Shown in pieces: positions 24,597 through 33,211 of a stretch of DNA of 64,000 bases. Every line of letters starts with the position of its first letter. The stretch's first letter is position 1. The notes below the pieces were generated by a model. That model ran no database searches. It had not been told where the DNA came from and saw nothing but the letters and a program-made list of their open reading frames with translations. Both the position numbers and the translations under genes were made by a program. Origin of the DNA: Candidatus Aalborgicola danicus (GTDB lineage Bacteria > Pseudomonadota > Gammaproteobacteria > Burkholderiales > Burkholderiaceae_C); contig JADJBC010000001.1 in NCBI GenBank assembly GCA_016703945.1, positions 124,001-188,000 of the forward strand, written 5' to 3'.

Positions 24597-25589
24597 CTAC
24601 CGTACCGTGATCTTGAGGCCATGATCGTGGCCGTGATCAGGCTCGCCACCGGTCGCGGAGGTCGATGTTGCGCTCGTGCTGCCGGAGACCACGTCGTCGC
24701 AGGCTTGCGTAAACGGCACCTTGACGACTTGCAACGTGACATGGGTGATCTCAAACCGGTCGTGCAGCAGCTCGGTAGCATTTTTCAAGAAAGCATCGTC
24801 CGCATGGCCATGTGGCATGACCAGATGCGCGGTCAGCGCAATGTGCGAGGTTCCCGTAGCCCAAATATCGAGGTCGTGTACCCGACTCACTCCGGGCAAG
24901 GATGCCAAGCAGGCATGCACCGCCTGCGGGTCGACACTGTCCGGCACACCGTCAAATAACAAGTGCAACGACTGCTTGAACAGTCCCCAGGTCCCGAGCA
25001 GGATGACCGCCGCAATGGCCAGGCTGACCACCGGGTCCAGCCAGGTCCAGTCCATCCAAAGTGTCAACGCGCCCGCAACCACCACGCCCGCAGACACCAG
25101 TGCGTCAGCCGCCATGTGCATGAAGGCCCCGCGAATGTTGAGGTCACTCTCGCGCCCGCGCATGAACAGCAAGGCCGTGGCGGTGTTGATCACAATGCCT
25201 ACACCGGCCACGGCCATGATGGTCACACCCTGCTCCTGCAGCGAAACGTCACCCGACAACAAACGGCCAATGGCTTCCCACGCCAGACCGCCCATGGCAA
25301 CCAGCAACAGCAAGGCGTTGGCAAAGGCCGCCAGAATGGTGGCGCGCTTCCAGCCATAGGTATGGCGCGCGTTGGGCCGCAATTTGACGGCCAACGCACC
25401 GCCCCAGGCCAACACCAGCCCGGCCACGTCACTGAGGTTGTGCCCCGCATCGGCCAGCAAGGCCAGAGAATTGACCCGCCAGCCGTAAAAGGCCTCAATG
25501 GCCACAAAAACCATATTGAGCACAATGCCGACGGCAAATGCGCGGTTGAAATTGGCGGGGGCGTGGCTGTGGGCATGGGTGTCGCTCAT
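24597..25589 (-). CDS. Cation diffusion facilitator (CzcD/ZitB-type zinc efflux)
   Basis: The product has 330 residues with six membrane helices. The metal site of CDF proteins is visible in helix 2 (LADAGHNLSD) and helix 5 (HMAADALVS). A cytoplasmic domain with DLDIWATGTSHIALTAH follows, and histidine clusters occur at both ends (HAHSHAPA, PDHGHDHG). It exports Zn2+, possibly with Co2+ or Cd2+, by proton antiport. It starts two bases after the stop of the VIT-family gene, so the two are coupled. It is the last gene of a four-gene run that begins with a permease at 27651. Confidence 0.92.
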   Translation of the reverse strand: MSDTHAHSHAPANFNRAFAVGIVLNMVFVAIEAFYGWRVNSLALLADAGHNLSDVAGLVLAWGGALAVKLRPNARHTYGWKRATILAAFANALLLLVAMGGLAWEAIGRLLSGDVSLQEQGVTIMAVAGVGIVINTATALLFMRGRESDLNIRGAFMHMAADALVSAGVVVAGALTLWMDWTWLDPVVSLAIAAVILLGTWGLFKQSLHLLFDGVPDSVDPQAVHACLASLPGVSRVHDLDIWATGTSHIALTAHLVMPHGHADDAFLKNATELLHDRFEITHVTLQVVKVPFTQACDDVVSGSTSATSTSATGGEPDHGHDHGLKITVR

Positions 25590-25591
25590 GA

Positions 25592-26278
25592 TCAGACCGA
25601 CACCCCAAACAACATACCCACTCCTGCAGTAGTCGCCATCGCCAGGCTACCCCAGAAGACGACACGCAAAACACCTTTTACGATGCCAGCGCCGCCGGTG
25701 TAGGCGGCCAAAGCGCCCAGAATCACCAGAAACAGCAGCGAAGTCGTCGCCACCACCGGCGTCAGGTGGTCAAAGGGCGTGAGCCAGGCGGTGAGCAAGG
25801 GCAAGCCCGCACCCACCACAAACGACAACGCAGACACCAGCGCGGCCTGCAGCGGATTGGCGCTGGCAGTCTCTGAAATGCCCAGTTCGTCGCGGGTGTG
25901 GGCGCCCAGCGCGTCCTTGACCATCAATTGCGCCGCGACCTGTTGGGCCAGGTTCACGTCCAGACCACGCTGCACGTAAATGGCGCTCAACTCGGCATGC
26001 TCCCGCACGGCATCGGTTGCCAGTTCGATTTTTTCGCGCTCAATGTCAGCCCGCTCGGTATCAGACTGCGAACTCACCGACACGTATTCACCTGCGGCCA
26101 TCGACATGGCCCCAGCCACCAACCCCGCCAGGCCAGCCACCAGGACGGGGCCTTGCGTGGTGCTGGCCGCAGCCACACCCAGAATCAGGCTGGCGGTGGA
26201 GACAATGCCGTCGTTGGCTCCCAACACTGCTGCGCGCAGCCAGCCAACACGTTGGGTACGATGATTTTCTGCTTGCAT
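25592..26278 (-). CDS. VIT1/CCC1 family iron or manganese transporter
   Basis: The product has 228 residues. The family start is NHRTQRVGWLRAAVLGANDGIVSTASLILG, then GAMSMAAGEYVSVSSQ with the metal-binding Met and Gly in helix 2. A long cytoplasmic helical hairpin rich in acidic residues (SDTERADIEREKIEL) and three more membrane helices follow. Relatives move Fe2+ or Mn2+ out of the cytoplasm. The start at 26278 gives the usual family N terminus; two in-frame ATGs further up (26293, 26308) are alternatives. Confidence 0.88.
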   Translation of the reverse strand: MQAENHRTQRVGWLRAAVLGANDGIVSTASLILGVAAASTTQGPVLVAGLAGLVAGAMSMAAGEYVSVSSQSDTERADIEREKIELATDAVREHAELSAIYVQRGLDVNLAQQVAAQLMVKDALGAHTRDELGISETASANPLQAALVSALSFVVGAGLPLLTAWLTPFDHLTPVVATTSLLFLVILGALAAYTGGAGIVKGVLRVVFWGSLAMATTAGVGMLFGVSV

Positions 26279-26329
26279 AGTGGACGAACCCATCACTGAT
26301 GAGTACATATTGTCATTGACTTTGCTTGA

Positions 26330-26563
26330 TCAGGCGGCCAGCCATTGCTCAATCTTGTCCCGGCTAGGCACGCCACCGGCGTGCACCACCTTGCCATCGA
26401 TCACCACGCCCGGTGTGCTCATGGCGCCGTAGCCCATGATGTCGCGCAGTTCTTCCACTTTTTCCAGCTTGACCGCAATACCTTTGGCGCGGGCGACCTG
26501 GTCAATCAGGGCGATGGTGTTTTTGCAATTGGCACAGCCCGTGCCGAGTACTTTGATGTCCAT
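26330..26563 (-). CDS. Small redox-active thioredoxin-like protein (CxxC), permease partner
   Basis: The product has 77 residues: MDIKVLGTGCANCKNT at the N terminus with the active CANC, then a helix, MSTPGVVIDGKVV with the cis-proline, and a terminal helix. It is the glutaredoxin-sized 'redox-active disulfide protein 2' type. It sits 41 bases after the PF03773-type permease on the same strand. A closely similar gene follows the second permease (28472-28708), so the pairing is not chance. Delivery of electrons or bound metalloid to the permease is plausible but not shown. Confidence 0.88.
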   Translation of the reverse strand: MDIKVLGTGCANCKNTIALIDQVARAKGIAVKLEKVEELRDIMGYGAMSTPGVVIDGKVVHAGGVPSRDKIEQWLAA

Positions 26564-26604
26564 GGTGTTTCCTTTGCTTAGAAGTTGACGAAATTGGTCT
26601 GCGC

Positions 26605-27651
26605 TCAGAGCACAGCATTGAATACGTAGCCGACCAGCAAGATGCCGCTGGCCACGACCGCGACGACGGTGGCAATCAGCCGCACTTTGAGCACCTTGCG
26701 CAGGATGATCATCTCGGGCAAGGACAGTGCAATCACGCTCATCATGAAAGCCAGCACCGTGCCCAGGGCCGCACCCTTGGCCAGCAGCGCCTGCACGATG
26801 GGGATCACACCCGCCGCGTTGGTGTACATGGGCACACCAAGGATGACCGCTAGCGGCACCGACCACCAGGCGTCCTTCCCCATGAAGCTGGCCATGAAGT
26901 CCTCGGGCACGTAGCCATGGATCAATGCACCCAGCGCAATGCCGCCCAGAATGTAGGGCCAGACCTTGCCCACGATCTCGCGCACGGCGGCAAAGCCACT
27001 CTGCACGCGGTCCGCCAGCGTGGCACCATGGTCCTCAAACTGCGCCGAGGTCTTGGGCATGTCGCGCACCCAGTCTTCCAGGTAGGCTTCCATCTTCAGG
27101 CGGCCAATGATCCAGCCCGCCACTATGGCCACGCTTAGGCCCAGCCCCATATAGAGCAGCGCCACCTTCCAGCCAAACATGCCAAACAGCAGGGTAAGCG
27201 CCACCTCGTTGACCATGGGGGCCGAGATCAGGAACGAGAACGTCACGCCCAGCGGCACACCGGCCTGCACAAAACCAATGAACAGGGGTACGGCCGAGCA
27301 GCTGCAAAACGGAGTGACAATGCCCAGCGAGGCCGCCATCACGTTGGCCGCGCCCTCACTGCGCCCGGCCAGCAGCGCACGGGTACGCTCCGGCGTGAAG
27401 TAGCTATTGACCATGCCCATCACAAACACCACGCCGGTCAGCAGCATCAACACCTTGGGTGTGTCGTAAAAGAAAAACTGAAGGGCTCCACCCAGGTGGC
27501 TGGCACGGTCGACCGGCAAGGCAGCCACCAGCGCCTCGGCAGCAGGATTCAGTGTTTGGTACAACCCCAACCAGACGATGGCGGCCAGGATCAAAAAGGC
27601 AGCAGGCTGGCGCAGGGGCCATGCTCTTTGCGGTGCGCTCAAGGTGTTCAT
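26605..27651 (-). CDS. arsP: PF03773-type permease, ArsP-like
   Basis: The product has 348 residues with eight or more membrane helices. The signature is LGIVTPFCSCSAVPLFIGFVQAGVPLG with the conserved Cys-Ser-Cys, repeated in spirit in the second half as LGVPMYTNAAGVIPI. Members include ArsP, an exporter of trivalent methylated and aromatic arsenicals, and permeases of unknown cargo. The start at 27651 is the first ATG giving a normal cytoplasmic N terminus. It heads a minus-strand run: permease, thioredoxin, VIT, CDF. The ArsP assignment is by family and by the arsenic-rich surroundings only. Confidence 0.8.
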   Translation of the reverse strand: MNTLSAPQRAWPLRQPAAFLILAAIVWLGLYQTLNPAAEALVAALPVDRASHLGGALQFFFYDTPKVLMLLTGVVFVMGMVNSYFTPERTRALLAGRSEGAANVMAASLGIVTPFCSCSAVPLFIGFVQAGVPLGVTFSFLISAPMVNEVALTLLFGMFGWKVALLYMGLGLSVAIVAGWIIGRLKMEAYLEDWVRDMPKTSAQFEDHGATLADRVQSGFAAVREIVGKVWPYILGGIALGALIHGYVPEDFMASFMGKDAWWSVPLAVILGVPMYTNAAGVIPIVQALLAKGAALGTVLAFMMSVIALSLPEMIILRKVLKVRLIATVVAVVASGILLVGYVFNAVL

Positions 27652-27788
27652 ACCGGTGAAGACGGGCATGCCAGCGAAAAGACGCACACAAATTCGACCC
27701 GATGCGCACGATTAAAGGGGCCGGGCTTGACAGGCGCAGCTTGGCTATACTTAACGCGTCGCAAATGCAACGCAAAGAAGCCATTCAC

Positions 27789-28061
27789 ATGAAAACTGCC
27801 ACTTTCCCTTCCGTGCGTGTTGATCAGCAACTGCGCGATGCGGCCGAGGGTGTTTTGCGCAAGGGCGAAACACTTACCAGCCTGCTGGAAACGGCTATGC
27901 GCGAGACGATACAACGCAGGCAGGCACAGGATGAATTTGTCGCACGCGGGCTGCGTGCGCGGGACAATGCCCGCGAATCGGGCACCTACCATGTTGCCAG
28001 TGAGGTGCATGCCGAGCTGAGGCAGCGCCTGGATGCCCGACGCAAGCAGGTGTTGGGTTGA
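27789..28061 (+). CDS. Type II antitoxin, YlcI/YnfO-like
   Basis: The product has 90 residues. MKTATFPSVRVDQQLRDAAEGVL is a ribbon-helix-helix N terminus, with a helical C-terminal arm that would wrap the toxin. The ATG at 27789 matches the family start. The stop overlaps the start of a ParE/RelE-like gene, a typical toxin-antitoxin arrangement. It lies divergent from the permease gene. Confidence 0.85.
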   Translation: MKTATFPSVRVDQQLRDAAEGVLRKGETLTSLLETAMRETIQRRQAQDEFVARGLRARDNARESGTYHVASEVHAELRQRLDARRKQVLG

Positions 28062-28396
28062 CGGCGGCAAGGGTGGGAGAAGGGCGTTTCAACGTCCGCT
28101 ACACGCCAGCCGCCCGCGACGATGTGTTGCGGCTGTTCGATTTTTTGCTAGAGCGCGCGCAAACGGCACAAGACCTGGACTATGCACAGCATGCGATTGA
28201 TGCACTGGCAGAAGCCGTGGAGCGGCAGTTATCCCGTACGCCCTTCATTTACCGAAAATCCGGCGATAGCCCTTTTCTGCGAGAGCTCATTATTCCGGCG
28301 GGCAATTCAGGCTACGTGGCGCTGTACGAAATTGAAGATGCCAGCACCGTCACAGTTTTGGCAGTTCGGCATCAACTGGAAGACGACTACCACTAA
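28058..28396 (+). CDS. Type II toxin, RelE/ParE family
   Basis: The product has about 112 residues (107 if the GTG at 28073 is used). FNVRYTPAARDDVLRLFDFLLERA at the N terminus, RTPFIYRKSG and LRELIIPAGNSGYVALYEIED are typical of the RelE/ParE fold. The TTG at 28058 overlaps the antitoxin stop. It either cleaves mRNA or poisons gyrase, depending on subfamily. It is complete and looks intact. Confidence 0.85.
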   Translation: MTAARVGEGRFNVRYTPAARDDVLRLFDFLLERAQTAQDLDYAQHAIDALAEAVERQLSRTPFIYRKSGDSPFLRELIIPAGNSGYVALYEIEDASTVTVLAVRHQLEDDYH

Positions 28397-28471
28397 AGGC
28401 CTGTAAGTCTCTTCTCACCGAACAGCGGAAAGGGAGCAGTCTCAGGCCGGATTGCAGCACGCGGAAGGGAC

Positions 28472-28708
28472 TTACGTGATCAACCACTTCTGCACTTCGG
28501 CCACCGTGGGGATGCGCCCACTGCTGACCAGCTTGTCATTGACAACCAAACCGGGTGTCGACAGCAGGTCGTAACGCATGATTTGTTTCATGTCGGACAC
28601 CTTGTCGAATTCGGCTTGTACATTGGCCGCGCTGGCCGCCTCTCTGGCTACGGCTTCGAGCTTTTTGCAATTGGCGCAACCTGGCCCCAGAATTTTGATG
28701 TTGAGCAT
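28472..28708 (-). CDS. Second small redox-active thioredoxin-like protein (CxxC)
   Basis: The product has 78 residues, with MLNIKILGPGCANCKKL containing the CANC site and LLSTPGLVVNDKLV containing the cis-proline. It is homologous to the protein at 26330-26563. It follows the 481-residue permease by 24 bases, with a good AAGGAG ribosome-binding site. Confidence 0.88.
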   Translation of the reverse strand: MLNIKILGPGCANCKKLEAVAREAASAANVQAEFDKVSDMKQIMRYDLLSTPGLVVNDKLVSSGRIPTVAEVQKWLIT

Positions 28709-28732
28709 GGTATTTCTCCTTGTGGTAAAAAA

Positions 28733-30178
28733 TCAAGTTGACGCGTGGGCCAGTTGGTGGCGCTTGAACCACGTCAAGCTGCCAACCAGCACCGCCAGAA
28801 ACAAGCCCAGGCCCATGGCCAGCGGCAGCCAGCCCTGCCCATCGACCCAGGAACCGTAGATCAGACCCGCACACACGCTGAACACCGCCACCAGGCCCAC
28901 ATAGGTAAGGGTCTTGTGCCAGGCGATCACGGCGACGACCATCAGCATGCTTTGCAAGCTCAGTTCGGGGTCGGCCATCAGGTAGGCCAGCAGCGGGCCG
29001 GGGTGCATGCCAAGGTCGAGGAACATGCGTGCCACCGGCACCTCAACCAGCGTGGGGAAGTACATGAAGACACCAAAACCCACCGCCACCGCATTGGCCG
29101 GTAACGTGTTGCTGCCCGCCAGACTTTCAATCCATTCGGGACGGATCACCTGGCGCACCATGCCGACTATGAACACGCCCAGCACCAGCAGGACAAAAAT
29201 CTGCTTGACGAAGCGCCAGGCTTCCCAGAGCCAGGCCCGCCAATCGTCCCCGGCCAATTGGTGGGCAAAGTGACCCGTTGCCCACAAGGCCAGTGCTACG
29301 CCAAAGACGCGACCTGTGAAAGCCAGCTCCAGGCCACCGGGGCCAGGTGTCAGGCGCATGCTGGCCACCAGCAAGGTGGTGGCGGTGAGGCCGAGCGCAA
29401 CCCAGGTCCAGCGGTTGGCCCCTTCCACAATGTTTTCCAGACCCTGCCAGGCGGTCACCCCAATCAACAGCAGCAAACCAATCAACACCGAACCCTGAAA
29501 GCTCACGCCTTCTTCGCCCTTGGCGGCATCAAATGGCATCCAGGTGAACAAGGTGGTTTGCCAGGTCTGCGCCCACGGCAGCGGTGCATCCAGGGTGAAC
29601 ACCGTGGCCGTCAAGGGCCACAGCTTCAGTGTGCCGGCAATCAACAGCCCGACCAATGACAGCAGCACTCCCAGTGACGCAGGCGCAATGCTGGCTTGGG
29701 CGGCAAACAGGTTGTCAGTTTCTGCATCATGGCTGGCATCGTCGCGCCAGAAGATCATGGCCATCAACAGCCCAATGCCGATGCCAAACATCAGGCACAG
29801 CAGCAGTCGCGCCATGGCAAATTCCAGCCCCAGGATGCTGCCGGTGTAAGCCAGTGCCATGATGTTGCCCGCCGGGGCAAAAAACAAAAAGGTGATGGCC
29901 GGGCCAATGCCGGCCCCTTTTTTATAAACGCCTGCAAACAGAGGCACGATGGTGCAGGAACACACCGCGATCAAGGAACCTGCGGCAGCCGCCGCCGGGT
30001 ACGACACATACGCGGGCGTGTTGCGCCCGAGCCAGCGTGTGATGCTGGCCTTGGGAATCAGTGCGGCCATGGCACCAGCAATAAAGAATGCGGGTAGCAA
30101 ACACAACAGCACATGCGCGGCCAGGTACGAGGCCAGGCTACCAGCGCCGCCATGGAGCAATGTCAGTGCAAGTTCCAT
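28733..30178 (-). CDS. Large PF03773-type permease
   Basis: The product has 481 residues with ten or more membrane helices. The two family motifs are present: IAVCSCTIVPLFAGVYKKGAGIGPAITFL near residue 70 and a second-half GFGVFMYFPTLVEVPVARMFLDLG. It is longer than ArsP, with a central insertion. Its paired thioredoxin gene suggests a redox-linked efflux system. The substrate is unknown. It is divergent from the DASS transporter gene. Confidence 0.82.
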   Translation of the reverse strand: MELALTLLHGGAGSLASYLAAHVLLCLLPAFFIAGAMAALIPKASITRWLGRNTPAYVSYPAAAAAGSLIAVCSCTIVPLFAGVYKKGAGIGPAITFLFFAPAGNIMALAYTGSILGLEFAMARLLLCLMFGIGIGLLMAMIFWRDDASHDAETDNLFAAQASIAPASLGVLLSLVGLLIAGTLKLWPLTATVFTLDAPLPWAQTWQTTLFTWMPFDAAKGEEGVSFQGSVLIGLLLLIGVTAWQGLENIVEGANRWTWVALGLTATTLLVASMRLTPGPGGLELAFTGRVFGVALALWATGHFAHQLAGDDWRAWLWEAWRFVKQIFVLLVLGVFIVGMVRQVIRPEWIESLAGSNTLPANAVAVGFGVFMYFPTLVEVPVARMFLDLGMHPGPLLAYLMADPELSLQSMLMVVAVIAWHKTLTYVGLVAVFSVCAGLIYGSWVDGQGWLPLAMGLGLFLAVLVGSLTWFKRHQLAHAST

Positions 30179-30336
30179 AAGCCACCCTTCGTCTATTGCA
30201 GCTCATTTTGGGACACGCCAAACCGGGGTGCAATGATGCTGCGCAATGATTTGCCCGACATTGACACGCCTCAACTACTGCGTCGACGCAGCCGCCCACA
30301 ATGGGCGCGTCCAGCGGATTTGAATATGGGGGATTC

Positions 30337-31875
30337 ATGGCCTTGACCCTTCAGCAACGCGTAGGGCGCGTCGGCCTCGTCCTGGGGCCGATGCTGGCGT
30401 TGGTGCTCTACCTTGCGCTGCCCGAGACTTTCACCAACGCGCAAGGCAAGGCGGTCGCATTTTCCCAGGCTGGCCGCGCCACGCTGGCGATGATGGCGTG
30501 GATGGCGACCTGGTGGATGACCGAAGCGGTCGACATCGAAGTGACCGCGTTGCTGCCGGTTGCCGCGTTTCCGCTGTTCGGCATCATGCCGCTGGCCCGC
30601 ACCACGGCGAATTACGGTGCGGACGTGATTTTTCTGTTCCTCGGCGGCTTCGTGCTGGCTCTGGCCATCCAGCGCTGGGGGTTGGACCGCCGCATAGCCT
30701 TTGCCACACTCAAGCTGGTTGGCACACGACCGAAGGCGATCGTCGGCGGGACGATGGCCGCCACCGCGTTTGTCAGCATGTGGGTGTCGAACACCGCGAC
30801 CGCCGCAATGATGGTACCCATCGTGATGTCGGTGATCGACGTGGCGCTGCGCCGACGCTCCGGCCTGGGCGTGGCCGAGCATGGCGGGATTCCCCAAGAA
30901 GACCGCGATTTGTCCAATTTCGCCTTCTCGGCGCTGCTGGGCGTGGCCTATGCGGCCTCAATCGGGGGCGTTGGCACCATCATTGGCTCGCCGCCCAACG
31001 GCATCCTGGTGCGCTTCATCGAGCAGTCGTCGGGCATCCGCATCGGCTTTCTAGAGTGGATGGCGATTGGCGTGCCGGTGATGCTGGCGTTCCTGCCGCT
31101 GGCCTGGTTCCTTAACACGACAGTGCTGTTTCCCTCACGCATGGGCGAGATCGAGGGCGGGCGCGAGTTTGTGCGCGACGAGTGGGCAAAACTCGGCGCG
31201 CTGAATGCCGGCGAGCGGGTGACGCTGGGCGTGTTCGCCGTCACCGTGCTGCTCTGGATGAGCTCGTCGTTCCTGCGCGACTGGACGGTGATGGGTGCGC
31301 GTCCGCTGGCCGGTCTCTCGGATGCCGGCATCGCGATCCTCGCGGCGATGGCGCTGTTCTTGACCCCGGTCGACCGGGCGCGGGGCATCTGCGCGATGGA
31401 CTGGGCCACGGCGCAGAAGCTGCCGTGGGGCGTGCTGATCCTGTTCGGCGGCGGCCTCGCGCTGGCCGCCGCAACCGAGGCCAACGGCGTGGCGCAGTAC
31501 ATTGGCGCGCTGGCGGCGGACTTTGCCGGTTGGCCGGTGTGGGCGGCTTTGCTGGCGATCATCACGATCATGGTGTTCATGTCGGAGCTCACCTCAAACA
31601 CCGCGCAAGTGGCAACGATGCTGCCGATCCTCGCCGCGCTGGCCCCGGTGCTGGGCGTTCCGGCTGGCATGCTGCTGGTGCCAGCCACCATTGCCGCGAG
31701 CTGCGCGTTCATGATGCCGGTGGGCACGCCGCCCAATGCCATCGTCTTCGGTACCGGCCTGGTGCGCATGCCACAGATGATCCGTGCCGGGCTATGGCTC
31801 AACCTGACCGGGATCATGGTGATCTTCGTACTGACCTACGCCGTGATCGTGCCGACGCTGGGCGCGGGTCGCTGA
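30337..31875 (+). CDS. DASS/SLC13 family sodium:anion symporter
   Basis: The product has 512 residues. Both family SNT motifs are present, VSNTATAAMMVPI and TSNTAQVATMLPI, together with MPVGTPPNAIVFGTG. These bind Na+ and the carboxylate or sulfate substrate. About eleven to twelve membrane helices are visible. The start at 30337 has GGGGGA upstream. Codon use looks more strictly GC-ending (long runs of GCG, CTG and ATC) than in neighbours, which may point to later acquisition. Di- or tricarboxylate, sulfate and related oxyanions are candidate substrates. Confidence 0.88.
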   Translation: MALTLQQRVGRVGLVLGPMLALVLYLALPETFTNAQGKAVAFSQAGRATLAMMAWMATWWMTEAVDIEVTALLPVAAFPLFGIMPLARTTANYGADVIFLFLGGFVLALAIQRWGLDRRIAFATLKLVGTRPKAIVGGTMAATAFVSMWVSNTATAAMMVPIVMSVIDVALRRRSGLGVAEHGGIPQEDRDLSNFAFSALLGVAYAASIGGVGTIIGSPPNGILVRFIEQSSGIRIGFLEWMAIGVPVMLAFLPLAWFLNTTVLFPSRMGEIEGGREFVRDEWAKLGALNAGERVTLGVFAVTVLLWMSSSFLRDWTVMGARPLAGLSDAGIAILAAMALFLTPVDRARGICAMDWATAQKLPWGVLILFGGGLALAAATEANGVAQYIGALAADFAGWPVWAALLAIITIMVFMSELTSNTAQVATMLPILAALAPVLGVPAGMLLVPATIAASCAFMMPVGTPPNAIVFGTGLVRMPQMIRAGLWLNLTGIMVIFVLTYAVIVPTLGAGR

Positions 31876-31909
31876 AATCAACACCACTGCACTTATTTCC
31901 ATTTGCAAA

Positions 31910-33091
31910 ATGAAAAACTTCAAGACTTTCCGAAGTTGGTTGCTGGGCCTGTTTTTGTGGTGTGGGCTGCCAGGGCTGGCCTGGGCACAAACCCCCCCGC
32001 CGCCGAACCTTGAAACCCCGGTGCTGGAGGTGTTTGTGCGCCAGGGCTGCCCGCACTGCGCCGAGGCCAAGGCTTACCTGCCCCTCTTCGCCCGCGAGCG
32101 ACCGTGGCTGCGTGTCGTCTATCGTTCGGTGGACGACGACGCCACCGCCCGTGATGCCCTGGTGCGAGTCACCGAGCAGGCGGGCTACTGGCCTCCGGGT
32201 GTACCTACCTTCGTTTTCCAGGGTCGGGTGTTGGTGGGTTTTGCCGATGCAGAGCAGTCCGGCCCCGAGTTGGCAGCGTTGGTGGACGGGGCGGCACGGG
32301 GGCCCCTGTCCACCCCCGCATCAACGCCGCCACCAACCCAAGTCGACGCTGGCCGGTGGGGCACGCTGACCGTTACCGAACTGGGCTTGCCGCTGTTCAC
32401 GCTGGCGATCGGCCTGCTTGACGGCTTCAACCCCTGCGCCATGTGGGTGCTATTGTTTCTGCTGTCGCTGCTGGTGCACCTGCACGATCGCCGGCGCATG
32501 GCGCTGATTGCGGGTACCTTTGTGATGGTCAGCGGTGCTGTCTACTACACCTTCATGGCCGCCTGGTTGAATGTGTTTTTGGCGGTGGGTCTATCAGATG
32601 CGGTACGCATGGGGCTGGCGGTATTGGCGCTGCTCATCGCGGGGGTGAACATCAAGGACTTCGCGGCTGGTCCTCAAGGCTTGTCCCTGTCGATTCCTGC
32701 TGCGGCCAAGCCGGGGTTGTACGCGCGCATGCGCGAGGTGGTGCAGGCCCGTTCGCTGCCACTGGCCTTGCTGGGCGCGGCGACGCTGGCCGTGGTGGTG
32801 AACTTCATCGAACTGTTGTGCACTGCCGGCTTGCCAGCCATGTACACCGCGATTCTGACGCAGCAGGCCCTCAGCCCCGCTGCCCACTATGGCTATCTGG
32901 GGCTGTACATCCTGGGCTACATCGCCGACGACAGCCTGATGGTGGGTGCAACGGTAATGGCCCTGAGCAGCCGCAAGCTCAGCGAAAGCGCTGGCCGCTG
33001 GCCGCTGGCTCAAACTGGTCAGCGGTATGGTGATGCTGGCCCTGGGTGCGGTTATGCTGCTGCGGCCCGACTGGTTGCTTTAAGGCGTTAA
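31910..33091 (+). CDS. Secreted glutaredoxin domain fused to a membrane thiol-redox domain; C terminus frameshifted
   Basis: The product starts with a signal peptide (ending AWA-Q). A glutaredoxin/thioredoxin domain follows with GCPHCAEAKAYL and a TFVFQGRVLVGF cis-Pro-like region, then a linker. About six membrane helices complete it, with DGFNPCAMWVLLFLLSLL and NFIELLCTAGLPAMYT, each with one cysteine as in DsbD/CcdA-type electron carriers. It probably moves reducing power across the membrane. Near 33000 a seven-base unit (GCTGGCC) occurs in tandem. Removing one copy restores a clean last helix (LKLVSGMVMLALGAVMLLRPDWLL) with a stop at 33081-33083. As it stands, the last 30 residues are nonsense. 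Confidence 0.82.
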   Translation: MKNFKTFRSWLLGLFLWCGLPGLAWAQTPPPPNLETPVLEVFVRQGCPHCAEAKAYLPLFARERPWLRVVYRSVDDDATARDALVRVTEQAGYWPPGVPTFVFQGRVLVGFADAEQSGPELAALVDGAARGPLSTPASTPPPTQVDAGRWGTLTVTELGLPLFTLAIGLLDGFNPCAMWVLLFLLSLLVHLHDRRRMALIAGTFVMVSGAVYYTFMAAWLNVFLAVGLSDAVRMGLAVLALLIAGVNIKDFAAGPQGLSLSIPAAAKPGLYARMREVVQARSLPLALLGAATLAVVVNFIELLCTAGLPAMYTAILTQQALSPAAHYGYLGLYILGYIADDSLMVGATVMALSSRKLSESAGRWPLAQTGQRYGDAGPGCGYAAAARLVALRR

Positions 33092-33152
33092 CCCACCAAC
33101 CACACCCGCTAGTCAGCACGCCGAATTCCCGGTGTTCACCATCGACTCTATA

Positions 33153-33210
33153 TAAGAAAAGTGCCTCTAGCCCACGTGAAACCTGCGTGAGTAGCTATCA
33201 CAACAATAGC
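33153..33210 (+). repeat. Dispersed intergenic repeat copy
   Basis: AAAAGTGCCTCTAGCCCACGTG, then GCGTGAGTAGCTATCA, in the family order. It ends at the stop of the MBL-fold gene, between convergent genes. Confidence 0.75.
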
Positions 33211-33211
33211 A

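Noticed and set aside
27789..28396. Toxin-antitoxin pair as a sign of a mobile element or island border
   Set aside because: No integrase, transposase, direct repeats or tRNA gene is nearby; the pair alone is common on chromosomes.
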